This document shows positions 1 through 7,856 of a stretch of DNA of 64,000 nucleotides, piece after piece (the stretch's first letter is position 1; each line of letters opens with the position of its first letter). The DNA is from Saccharopolyspora endophytica (GTDB lineage: Bacteria; Actinomycetota; Actinomycetes; Mycobacteriales; Pseudonocardiaceae). The notes under the pieces are model-generated. The model did no database searches and was not told the origin of the DNA. It saw only the letters and a program-made list of their open reading frames with translations. The position numbers were made by a program, and so were the translations under genes. The stretch covers positions 496,001-560,000 of the forward strand of contig NZ_JAGPXE010000004.1 of NCBI RefSeq assembly GCF_018070075.1, given 5' to 3'.

Positions 1-388
1 CGCGAAGCTGCTGGCCGACGGCAACCTGCTGATGGAGGAGATCCGCTTCCGGCGCGAGGCCATCAGCACGCTGCTGCGCAGCACCCGGCAGCTCTCCGAG
101 CAGCTGCGCGGGCTCGTCGCCGACAACCACGCCCAGCTGCGACCTGCGCTGACCACGCTGGAACGGGTCACCGAGGTGCTGCACCGCAACCAGGACAACC
201 TCGACCGGGGCCTGCAGAACCTCGCGCCGTTCGCGCGGTACTTCAGCAACACGGTCGGCAACGGGCGCTGGTTCGACAGCTACGTGTGCGGCCAGGTCCC
301 GCCGATGCTGCACGCCGGCCCGGTGACGTCCAACGAGGAAGGCTGCCGCCCACCGATCGCGGGCGGCGCCGGGGGAGGTCCGCGATGA
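1..388 (+). CDS. MCE family protein, 3' part (mceC-like)
   Basis: Partial gene; the 5' end lies before the window. The visible 128 residues are the helical C-terminal tail typical of Mce proteins, rich in Asn, Gln and Leu, ending with a conserved-looking motif 'FARYFSNTVGNGRWFDSYVC'. Mce proteins form the periplasmic/cell-wall channel of a lipid importer driven by YrbE permeases and an Mkl ATPase. Its stop overlaps the next mce start as ATGA (385-388), so it belongs to the same operon. Position three genes before a lipoprotein and mceF-like gene suggests mceC; this letter is inferred from order only. Confidence 0.85.
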   Translation, partial: AKLLADGNLLMEEIRFRREAISTLLRSTRQLSEQLRGLVADNHAQLRPALTTLERVTEVLHRNQDNLDRGLQNLAPFARYFSNTVGNGRWFDSYVCGQVPPMLHAGPVTSNEEGCRPPIAGGAGGGPR

Positions 389-1569
389 GCAAGCGCGCTG
401 TGGTCATCGTCCTCGCGACGGCGATGCTGATCACCGGCGGTGCGTGGTGGGCCGTCTCGCTGGCCGCCCGCACCTCCGTGACCGCCCACTTCGGCGCCAC
501 CGTCGGGTTGTTCCCCGGCTCGGACGTGCGCGTGCTGGGCATGCGGGTCGGTTCGGTGACCGAGGTCGTCCCCGAGGGGACCAAGGTGCGGGTCGAGATG
601 CGCATCGACGACGGCACGCCGATCCCGGCCGACGCCAAGGCCGTCGCGGTCGCGCCGAGCCTGGTCAGCGACCGGTACGTGCAGTTCACTCCGGTCTACG
701 AGGGCGGACCGGAACTGGCCGACGGCGCCGTGATCCCGCGCGAGCGGACGGCGACGCCGCTGGAGCTCGACGAGATCAACCGCAACACCGACCGCACGAT
801 GCGGATGCTGGGACCGGACGGGGCGAACGAGCAGGGCGCGTTGTCGGACTTCCTCGACGTCCAGGCCGCCAACCTGGGCGGGCACGGCGCGGAGCTCAAC
901 GACATGCTGCACCGGCTGAGCCAGGCGACGACCACGCTGTCGGGGTCCAAGGAGGACATGTTCGCCACCGTCGACAACCTGCAGCTGTTCAACCGCACGC
1001 TCGCCGACAGCGACCAGCAGGTGCGCCGGTTCAACACCCAGCTGTCCGACACCGCCGCGTTCCTGGCCGCCGAACGCGGCGAACTCGGCGCGGCGCTGCG
1101 GGAACTCGGGCCCGCGCTGTCGGAGACCGCCGGGTTCATCCGCGACAACCGCGCCGTGCTGCGGACGAACGTCGACCACCTCCAGGCGGTGACGCAGGTG
1201 CTCGTCGACCAGAAGGCGGCGCTGGAGGAGGTCACCGACCTCGCACCGCTGGGGCTGTCGAACCTCGCCAACACCTACGACGCCTCCACCGGCTCCACCC
1301 GCACCCGCGGCAACATCAACGAGCTGACCCACCCGCCGATCGTCCTCGTCTGCAAGCTGCTGCGGCAGTCGCCCCCGGACCGCCCGGTGCCGCCCGTGCT
1401 CGCCGACGCCTGCAAGCGCATCGAACCGGTCGTCACCGGAGCGGTCCCGCTGCCCTCCCCGGCCGAGGCGATCACCTCGCTGGAGCACGGGCGCGCACCG
1501 GACATCCCGCTCCCGCTGGTCGACGCCCTGCGCGACACCGGAACGCCGCATCCGGGAGGTGGTCGCTGA
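385..1569 (+). CDS. MCE family protein (mceD-like)
   Basis: A 394-residue Mce protein of usual length. A single N-terminal membrane anchor (about residues 4-24) is followed by the MCE/MlaD domain (about 30-115, with 'VRVLGMRVGSVTEV' and 'SDRYVQFTPVYEGG') and a long coiled helical tail. It is expected to form part of the hexameric lipid channel of an Mce importer. The start ATG overlaps the upstream stop, and its own stop overlaps the next ATG (1569), indicating translational coupling. A longer open frame upstream was not used because it would run deep into mceC. Confidence 0.9.
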   Translation: MSKRAVVIVLATAMLITGGAWWAVSLAARTSVTAHFGATVGLFPGSDVRVLGMRVGSVTEVVPEGTKVRVEMRIDDGTPIPADAKAVAVAPSLVSDRYVQFTPVYEGGPELADGAVIPRERTATPLELDEINRNTDRTMRMLGPDGANEQGALSDFLDVQAANLGGHGAELNDMLHRLSQATTTLSGSKEDMFATVDNLQLFNRTLADSDQQVRRFNTQLSDTAAFLAAERGELGAALRELGPALSETAGFIRDNRAVLRTNVDHLQAVTQVLVDQKAALEEVTDLAPLGLSNLANTYDASTGSTRTRGNINELTHPPIVLVCKLLRQSPPDRPVPPVLADACKRIEPVVTGAVPLPSPAEAITSLEHGRAPDIPLPLVDALRDTGTPHPGGGR

Positions 1570-2711
1570 TGCGGATCGCGATGGCGCTGCTGAGCTTCCT
1601 GCTGGTCGCCGGATGCGGCCAGCACGGGTTCACCGGCCTGTACAACGCGCCGCTGCCCGGCGGCGCCGACCTCGGCGACGACCCGTACCGGGTCACCGCG
1701 CAGCTCGCCGACGTGCTGGACCTGGTGCCGCAGGCCAGCGTGAAGGTCAACGACGTCGCCGTCGGCCGCGTCTCCGGCATCCGGCTCGCCCCGGACGGCT
1801 GGACCGCCGAGGTCACCCTGGAGATCAACCGCGACGTGCGGCTGCCGGCGAGCGCCATCGCCCAGCTGCGCCAGTCCAGCCTCCTCGGCGAGAAGTACGT
1901 CCAGCTCGACGGTTCCGCGACGGAGGGGCAAGCGCTGCTGTCCGACGGCGACCGCATCCCGCTGTCGCGCACGAACCGGCACCCGCAGGTCGAGGAGGTG
2001 CTCGGTGCGCTGTCGATGCTGCTCAACGGCGGCGGCATCGGCCAGCTCCAGCACATCAACCAGGAACTCGGCGCCGCCCTGTCCGGAAACGAGGCCGACA
2101 TCCGCTCGCTGCACCGGAACCTGGAGGTCTTCACCCGGGAGCTCGACGGCCAGCGCGACGAGATCACCCGCGCCATCGACGGGCTCAACCGGCTCGCCAC
2201 CTCGCTGGTCGGGCAGAAGCACGACATCGCCTTCGCGCTGGACAACCTCGGACCCGGCCTGAAGGTCATCAACGAGCAGCGGGGGCAGCTGGTCACCATG
2301 CTCCAGCAGATGGACCGGCTCTCCGAGGTCGCGGTGGAAACGACCGAGCGCAGCCGGCAGGACACCGTGGAGAACCTGCGGTCGCTGAGCCCGATCCTGC
2401 AGAAGCTGGCGGAAGCGGGCGAGGACCTCCCCAAGTCGCTGGAAATCCTGGTCACCTTCCCGTTCACCGACTACACCGTGAACGCGATCAAGGGCGACTA
2501 CACCAACCTGGACCTGCAGCTGGACCTCGACCTGAGCACCATCGTCGACAACGTGCTGCAGGGACGCCCGCCGCCCACCGGTGGCGTCGGGCCCGGCGAG
2601 TTCCCGCTCCCGCTCCCGCTGCCCGGACCGGCACCCGCGCCCGCACCTGCCATGCCGCCACCGCCGCGACCGGGCGGGCCGTTCGACGCAGTGCTCGGAG
2701 GTGTCCGGTGA
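1569..2711 (+). CDS. MCE family lipoprotein (mceE/LprK-like)
   Basis: 380 residues. The N-terminus is a lipoprotein signal with lipobox LVAGC (Cys about residue 17), as in the LprK/MceE lipoprotein present in every mce operon. The MCE domain follows (about 40-120), then the helical tail, ending in a Pro/Gly/Ala-rich segment. It should anchor the Mce assembly in the membrane and interact with the other Mce subunits. Start ATG overlaps the previous stop (TGATG); its stop overlaps the next GTG start. Confidence 0.9.
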   Translation: MRIAMALLSFLLVAGCGQHGFTGLYNAPLPGGADLGDDPYRVTAQLADVLDLVPQASVKVNDVAVGRVSGIRLAPDGWTAEVTLEINRDVRLPASAIAQLRQSSLLGEKYVQLDGSATEGQALLSDGDRIPLSRTNRHPQVEEVLGALSMLLNGGGIGQLQHINQELGAALSGNEADIRSLHRNLEVFTRELDGQRDEITRAIDGLNRLATSLVGQKHDIAFALDNLGPGLKVINEQRGQLVTMLQQMDRLSEVAVETTERSRQDTVENLRSLSPILQKLAEAGEDLPKSLEILVTFPFTDYTVNAIKGDYTNLDLQLDLDLSTIVDNVLQGRPPPTGGVGPGEFPLPLPLPGPAPAPAPAMPPPPRPGGPFDAVLGGVR

Positions 2712-3814
2712 TCTCGAAGCGGGTCAAGCTGCAGATCGGGGCGTTCGTGCTGATCGCCCTGGTCGGCATCACCTACGTCGGCGCCACCTACGCCGGGCTG
2801 GACCGGCTGGTGTCCTCCCGCGGGTTCACCACCATCGCCCGGTTCCGCGACTCCGGCGGCATCTTCACCAACGCCGAGGTCACCTACCGAGGTCTGCCCA
2901 TCGGGCGCGTCGGACCGCTGCGGCTGACGCCGGAGGGCGTCGACGTGTCGCTGGAGATCGAGGACAGCGCTCCGAAGATCCCGGCCGACACCGACGCCGT
3001 GGTCGCCAACCGGTCGGCGGTGGGGGAGCAGTACGTCGACCTCCGCCCCCGATCCGACGGCGGACCGCACCTCGGGGAGGGCTCGGTGATCACCAGCGAC
3101 CGCACCTCGATCCCGGTGCCCCCGGAGGACCTGCTGGCCAACCTGGACCGCACGGTGCGCAGCATCCCGATCGGGTCGCTCCAGACCGTGGTCACCGAAC
3201 TGGACCTGGCGTTCACCGGCCTCAACGGTCCGCTCGGCACCCTGCTCGACACCTCGAACGCCTACACCCGGCACGCCACCGACCACCTGCCGCAGACGCT
3301 GGACCTGATCTCCAGCGGCCGGGAGGTGCTGGAGACGCAGCGGGAGCAGGGCGCCGAGATCGCCTCCTTCAGCCGGGACCTCCACCTGTTCGCCGGGCAG
3401 CTGCGCGCCTCCGACCCCGACCTGCGTCGCGTCATCGGCGCAGCACCGGACGCCGCCGAGCAGGTCAGCGGGCTGCTGCGGGAATCCGGACCGCAGCTCG
3501 GCGGGCTGTTCTCGAACCTGCTGACCACCGCCAACGTCTACCGCACCCGGCTGGACGGCGTGGAGCAGCTGCTGGTCACCTACCCGAGCCTCGCGCAGGG
3601 CACCAAGACCACCGTCCCCGGCGACGGGCGAGCCCGGTTCGGCCTGGTCCTCAACAGCTTCGACCCGTTCGTCTGCACCCGGGGCTACCAGAGCACCCAC
3701 CAGCGAGCGGGCACCGACCTCGCCGAAGTCCCCGCCAACCTGCAAGCCCACTGCGCGGAACCCCCGGGCAGCCCCATCAACGTACGGGGCTCCCAACACG
3801 AATCACCCCGGTAG
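2708..3814 (+). CDS. MCE family protein (mceF-like)
   Basis: 368 residues, last mce gene in the window. GTG start at 2708 overlaps the mceE stop and begins 'MISKRVKLQIGAFVLIALVG', an N-terminal membrane anchor, followed by an MCE domain (about 38-115, 'TYRGLPIGRVGPLRLTPEGV') and the helical tail. C-terminal residues 'VFV-CTRGY' match the family tail. Order C-D-E-F and lipoprotein placement match the actinobacterial mce operon. No mas/mam accessory gene follows; the next gene is a regulator. Confidence 0.9.
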   Translation: MISKRVKLQIGAFVLIALVGITYVGATYAGLDRLVSSRGFTTIARFRDSGGIFTNAEVTYRGLPIGRVGPLRLTPEGVDVSLEIEDSAPKIPADTDAVVANRSAVGEQYVDLRPRSDGGPHLGEGSVITSDRTSIPVPPEDLLANLDRTVRSIPIGSLQTVVTELDLAFTGLNGPLGTLLDTSNAYTRHATDHLPQTLDLISSGREVLETQREQGAEIASFSRDLHLFAGQLRASDPDLRRVIGAAPDAAEQVSGLLRESGPQLGGLFSNLLTTANVYRTRLDGVEQLLVTYPSLAQGTKTTVPGDGRARFGLVLNSFDPFVCTRGYQSTHQRAGTDLAEVPANLQAHCAEPPGSPINVRGSQHESPR

Positions 3815-3835
3815 GGGAATTGAGGGATTGCTTTG

Positions 3836-3886
3836 CGTGGCGGTGCGGGCTGAGTCCCACACCTGAAGCACCGGCTCCGCCGCATT
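3836..3886 (-). repeat. Short copy (C) of the dispersed stem-loop repeat
   Basis: Read on the minus strand, this segment carries GGTGTGGG and CCCGCACC arms (plus-strand positions 3856-3863 and 3842-3849) closing a six-nt loop ACTCAG, preceded by TTCAGG. The same outer arms and flanks occur in copy A at 34159-34327, but there they enclose a large inner domain that is absent here. Upstream flank GCGGCGG-AGCCG is also shared with copy A. It lies between mceF and the PucR gene, in the antisense orientation to both. Confidence 0.6.
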
Positions 3887-3936
3887 CCTAACCAGCTGCT
3901 CACCGACACTCCACAAATTGGACCTTTTGGGGCATA

Positions 3937-5175
3937 GTGCCTGCCGTGACTCGATCGTGGCCCTGTCCGTCCGCTCGGGTTCGGGAGTTGATCCGGCTCG
4001 GCGCGGAGACGGCGTTGAAACCGCCCGCGCGCTGGGCGGACGAGCTGCACGCCGCGGTGCTCGCCACCGACCGCACGCAGGCCATCGCGGCCGATCCGGT
4101 GCTGGCCGACGGGCTGCGGCAGACCAACGTCGACAACGTCGTGCACTGGGCCGCGGCCAACGTGCAGGACCCCGGCTGCCGCGTCCCGCCGCACCTCGGC
4201 AGGCAGGCGCTCGACACCGCGCGGGACCTGGTCCGCCGCGGGCTCGACGCCAACGCCCTCGACACCTACCGGGCCGGGCAGAACGTCGCCTGGCGGTACT
4301 GGATGGAGATCTGCTTCTCGCTGACCTCCGACCCCGATGAGCTGCGGGAACTCCTCGACGTCACGGCGCTGTCGATCTCGACCTACGTCAACGACACCAT
4401 CGCCTGCATCAGCGAGCGGATGCAGGCGGAGCTCGACACCCTCATCCGCGGCACCAACGCCGACCGCCGCGCCGCCGTCGCGCTCATCCTCGAAGGTTCG
4501 CCGATCAGCGCGCGCCGGGCCGAGCTCAAGCTCGGGTACGGCCTGACCGGGCCGCACACGGCCGCCGTCGTGTGGAGCACCGCCCACGTCGGCCTCGAGG
4601 AGCTGGAGAGCGCGGCCGAGGAACTGGTGTCCCTCACCGGTGCGCGCCGCAGGCTGACCGTGGTGGCCACCGCAGGAACCCTCTGGGTCTGGCTGCCGGT
4701 GGCGACCACCGCGGGCACCGAGGAGCTGTCCGAGCACCTCGGTTCCCACCCGCACGTGCGCGTGTCGATCGGCAGACCGGGGCGGGAGGTGGACGGCTTC
4801 CGCCGCAGCCACCTCGACGCGCTGACCGCGCAGCGGATGCTGGCGAGGCTCAGCTCCCGTCGTCAGGTGGCCCGCTACGAGGACGTCCAGCTCGTGGCAC
4901 TGATGACGGCCGATCCCGCCCACGCCGACGAGTTCGTCGCCGAAGCGCTCGGTGCTCTTCGAGACGCCGACCCCGAGGTGCGCCAGGTGGTGCGGACCTA
5001 CCTCCGCGAGCAGTGCAACGCCTCCCGCACCGCCGAGCGCCTCTACACCCACCGCAACACCGTGCTGCGGCGCCTGGCGCGCGCCGACGAGCTGCTGCCG
5101 CGTCCGCTGGCCGAAGACGTGATCGGGGTCGGCGCCGCGCTGGAAGTGCTGCGCTGGCGCGGCGCCGACGCCTGA
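3937..5175 (+). CDS. PucR-type helix-turn-helix transcriptional regulator
   Basis: 412 residues. The C-terminal about 60 residues ('YLREQCNASRTAERLYTHRNTVLRRLARA') are the PucR C-terminal HTH (HTH_30 type), with the T-H-x-N-T-V-x-R-R-L signature. The preceding region is the GGDEF-like/CdaR-like mid domain, and the N-terminus is a helical sensory region with no recognised ligand site. PucR/CdaR regulators commonly control amino-acid, purine or sugar-acid catabolism; the target here is unknown. GTG start at 3937; a GTG three codons later is an alternative. It is convergent with the GH92 gene (3-nt gap). Confidence 0.85.
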   Translation: MPAVTRSWPCPSARVRELIRLGAETALKPPARWADELHAAVLATDRTQAIAADPVLADGLRQTNVDNVVHWAAANVQDPGCRVPPHLGRQALDTARDLVRRGLDANALDTYRAGQNVAWRYWMEICFSLTSDPDELRELLDVTALSISTYVNDTIACISERMQAELDTLIRGTNADRRAAVALILEGSPISARRAELKLGYGLTGPHTAAVVWSTAHVGLEELESAAEELVSLTGARRRLTVVATAGTLWVWLPVATTAGTEELSEHLGSHPHVRVSIGRPGREVDGFRRSHLDALTAQRMLARLSSRRQVARYEDVQLVALMTADPAHADEFVAEALGALRDADPEVRQVVRTYLREQCNASRTAERLYTHRNTVLRRLARADELLPRPLAEDVIGVGAALEVLRWRGADA

Positions 5176-5177
5176 CC

Positions 5178-7406
5178 TCAGCTCCCGACGTCGTAGGACG
5201 GCGGTGCGTCCTGCGGGGCGCTGCCCCACGCGGGATCGGGCTGGTCGCCGAGGGTGAAGTCGAGCGTGCCGCCCGCCGCGACGAAGTCCTCGCCCACCCA
5301 CGGCTTGGTGCTGTCGGCGCCGTTGACCTTCAGGTCGTGCACGTACTTGGTGCCCTCGGAGGCCTCCGGCGCGTTGACGGTGATGCTCGTGCCGTTGCCG
5401 CGGTCGATGGTCACCGAGGAGAAGATCGGGCTGGCCAGCACCAGTTCCGACCTGCCCGGCACCTGCGGGTACATGCCGATCGAGGCCCACACCGACCACG
5501 ACGACATCTGCCCGAGGTCGTCGTTGCCGACCTCACCGTCCGGTGTGGACTTGAACAGCGAGGTCAACGCCCGCCGCACGACGTCCTGGGTCTTGTCCGG
5601 CCGGCCCGCGTAGGCGTAGGCCCACGGGGTGTTCAGCGACGGCTCGTTGCCCAGGTAGGCGTAGGGCTTGTCGGGGCCGCCGTTGAGCTCGGTGAAGAAC
5701 TCGTCCAACCGCGACACCACCTGCTCGTCGCCGCCCATCAGGTCGAACAGCGCCCGGTGGTTGAACGGCACCATCCAGGTGTACTGGGCGCCGTTGCCCT
5801 CGGTGTACTCCTCGGTCTGCACCGGATCGAACGACGGCCACGAACCGTCGGCGTTGCGCGGCTGGAGGTAGGAGTTGGCGGGGTTGAACAGGTTCTTGAA
5901 CTTCTGCGCCTGGGCCAGGAAGTGGTCGTGCACCTCGGTCTCACCGAGTCGCGCGGCGAACTGCGACACGGCGAAGTCGGCGCTGTTGTACTCCAGCGTC
6001 GTGGCCGCCGACCCCCACACGTCCTGCACGCCCGGCGGGACGTGGCCGAGCGAGTCGTACTCGGAGTGACCGGGCCGCTCGTCGGTGTTGGTGGCGCCTT
6101 CCCGCATCTCCCGCAGCGCGGCCGCGGTGTCGAAATCCGTTGCGCCGAAGGCGTGAGCGCCGGCCACCATGATCGGCAGCGGATCGCCGACCATCACCCC
6201 GGTGCCGCCGTTGGCGACCGTCCAGCGGTCGAAGTAGCCGCCCTGCGCGGACTGGTTCACCGCCGACTGCGCGATGTCGGAGGCGATGTCCGGGGCGATC
6301 AGCGCCACCAGCGGCAGCTGCGAGCGGTAGACGTCCCACCCGGAGTAGTTGGCGTACTGGGCGTGGCCCTCGGCGGCGGTGTGCACCTGGCCGTCGAAAC
6401 CCGCGTACTCGCCGTTGACGTCGCTGAAGACGTTCGGGTGCAGCAGGGAGTGGTAGAGCCCGGTGTAGAGCCGCCGCCGGTCCTCGTCGCTGCCGCCGCC
6501 GACGTCGATGCGCCCGAGCACGCCGTTCCACGCCGCGCGGGAGCCGTCGCGGACCTCGTCGAAACCGCGCCCGCCCTGCTCGGTCTCGGCGTTGGCCCTG
6601 GCGTTGTCCGCGCTGACGAACGAGATCCCGACCCGCGCCACGACCTGCGGGGACCGGGCGGTGTCGAACTTCACGAACGCTTGGCCGCCGTTGACCTCGT
6701 GGGCGGTGAAGTCGTGGTCGAAGGTCGCGTGGAAGTACACGCGGTAGGTGTTGTCGGAACCGCAGAAACCGCCGCTGTCGCTGTGACCGCTGATGGTGTT
6801 CGGTCCGATCTGCACCGAACCGCTCGCGTCGTTGAACGCCTTCGCCGCGTCCACCGACAACGCCGCCTGCTGCCCCTGCGGGTAGGTGAACCTCGCGATG
6901 CCGGAGCGCTGGGTCGACGAGAGCTCGGTCCGCAGCCCGTTGTCGAAGGTGACGTCGTAGGAACCGGGGGAGGCCGACTCGTTGTCGTGCGAGAAGGGGT
7001 AGTCGTTCACCGGCGAGTCGCCGAGGACCGGCATGAACGGGACGTTGCCGAAGTCCCCGCACCCGGCCCCCGAGAGGTGGGTGAGGCTGAACCCGCGAAT
7101 CCGGTTGTCGTCGTAGGAGTAGCCGCCGTGCTGGTAGGTCGCGGTGTCCGGGCTGAACTGCATCATCCCGAACGGCGCCACCGCGCCCGGGAAGGTGTTG
7201 CCCGCTCCGCCGCCGTGCCCGAAGTCCGGCCCACCGGGCTTGGTTCCGACGAACGGGTTGACGTGCTGGGCCGGATCGTCGATCCGGTCTTGCGCCTCGG
7301 CGGCGGGGGCGATGGCGAGCGCGGTGGCCGCGGCGACCGCGAGGGCCGCGAGCCGGCTGGGAACGTTGGAGCGTCGAACGGTCTTGACGTCGTGCTGGCG
7401 TCGCAA
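5178..7406 (-). CDS. Secreted GH92 family alpha-mannosidase
   Basis: 742 residues with a Sec signal peptide (hydrophobic run about 19-36, cleavage near AEA-QD). The N-terminal beta-sandwich begins 'VNPFVGTKPGG', with G-GNTFPGAVAPFGM, the GH92 hallmark. The (alpha/alpha)6 catalytic domain includes 'YTEGNGAQYTWMVPFN' (general acid Glu) and 'GNDDLGQMSSWSVWASIGMYP'. GH92 enzymes are Ca-dependent exo-acting alpha-mannosidases on mannans and glycoprotein glycans. TTG start chosen at 7404-7406 because GGGAGG lies 6 nt upstream; the longer TTG at 7427 would sit inside a palindromic operator. Linkage specificity cannot be read. Confidence 0.9.
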   Translation of the reverse strand: MRRQHDVKTVRRSNVPSRLAALAVAAATALAIAPAAEAQDRIDDPAQHVNPFVGTKPGGPDFGHGGGAGNTFPGAVAPFGMMQFSPDTATYQHGGYSYDDNRIRGFSLTHLSGAGCGDFGNVPFMPVLGDSPVNDYPFSHDNESASPGSYDVTFDNGLRTELSSTQRSGIARFTYPQGQQAALSVDAAKAFNDASGSVQIGPNTISGHSDSGGFCGSDNTYRVYFHATFDHDFTAHEVNGGQAFVKFDTARSPQVVARVGISFVSADNARANAETEQGGRGFDEVRDGSRAAWNGVLGRIDVGGGSDEDRRRLYTGLYHSLLHPNVFSDVNGEYAGFDGQVHTAAEGHAQYANYSGWDVYRSQLPLVALIAPDIASDIAQSAVNQSAQGGYFDRWTVANGGTGVMVGDPLPIMVAGAHAFGATDFDTAAALREMREGATNTDERPGHSEYDSLGHVPPGVQDVWGSAATTLEYNSADFAVSQFAARLGETEVHDHFLAQAQKFKNLFNPANSYLQPRNADGSWPSFDPVQTEEYTEGNGAQYTWMVPFNHRALFDLMGGDEQVVSRLDEFFTELNGGPDKPYAYLGNEPSLNTPWAYAYAGRPDKTQDVVRRALTSLFKSTPDGEVGNDDLGQMSSWSVWASIGMYPQVPGRSELVLASPIFSSVTIDRGNGTSITVNAPEASEGTKYVHDLKVNGADSTKPWVGEDFVAAGGTLDFTLGDQPDPAWGSAPQDAPPSYDVGS

Positions 7407-7422
7407 GGAAGACCTCCCGATT

Positions 7423-7434
7423 GACAACGTTGTC
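7423..7434. promoter_or_regulatory. Palindromic LacI-type operator upstream of GH92
   Basis: GACAACGTTGTC is a perfect 12-bp palindrome with the central CG typical of LacI-family operators in actinobacteria. It lies 17 bp upstream of the chosen GH92 start codon, a good position for repression. A one-mismatch relative lies before the arabinose-type ABC operon (20208-20219). No LacI gene is in the window. Confidence 0.55.
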
Positions 7435-7856
7435 TAGACCAGGATCTTCCCAACGTAGCGATCAGTCCGAGACCGTGCAATATCGGGCGAAAATGACAAT
7501 CGGACAAGCGCGGGTGAATCTGCGCCGCGCGCGAATGGCCGCCGCAGCCCCGCCCTCCGGGGAAGATCTGCGCGGCGATCGAAAGAAGAACGTAACCGAA
7601 ATTCAGTGCTGCTGTTCATTTCGGTTGAACGTGAAGACCTTTTTGGATCGCTGATCAACCGCGAAAACCGTGCTGGTACTGTCCCGGCCAAGCGCGGATG
7701 ATCACGGAACCGGGAGTGCGGCGCGCCCGCTCGCATCGGTGACATCGCCCAATGCCGGGGAATCCCAGCGGAGCTCGTGCTTCGCGCAATTCGCGCCGAG
7801 GCTGCCGGGGGCCGGGGCCTGTCTCGTGAGAGCACAACCGAAGGAGCGCGGTCGAC
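7435..7856. other. Intergenic region, divergent promoters, with an inverted repeat
   Basis: About 420 bases between the GH92 gene and the conservon sensor, less GC-rich than the flanking genes. No credible gene is seen. It should hold both promoters. The one clear structure is a perfect 9-bp inverted repeat, AACCGAAAT (7594-7602) and ATTTCGGTT (7618-7626), separated by 15 nt. This could be a regulator site or a leader hairpin for the conservon. Confidence 0.4.

Noticed and set aside
4572-7424. 950-codon open frame on the plus strand opposite the GH92 gene, and similar long frames opposite most genes
   Set aside because: Arg/Pro/Ala/Gly-rich translations without domains, start signals or sensible composition; they are the usual antisense/out-of-frame shadows of high-GC coding sequence.
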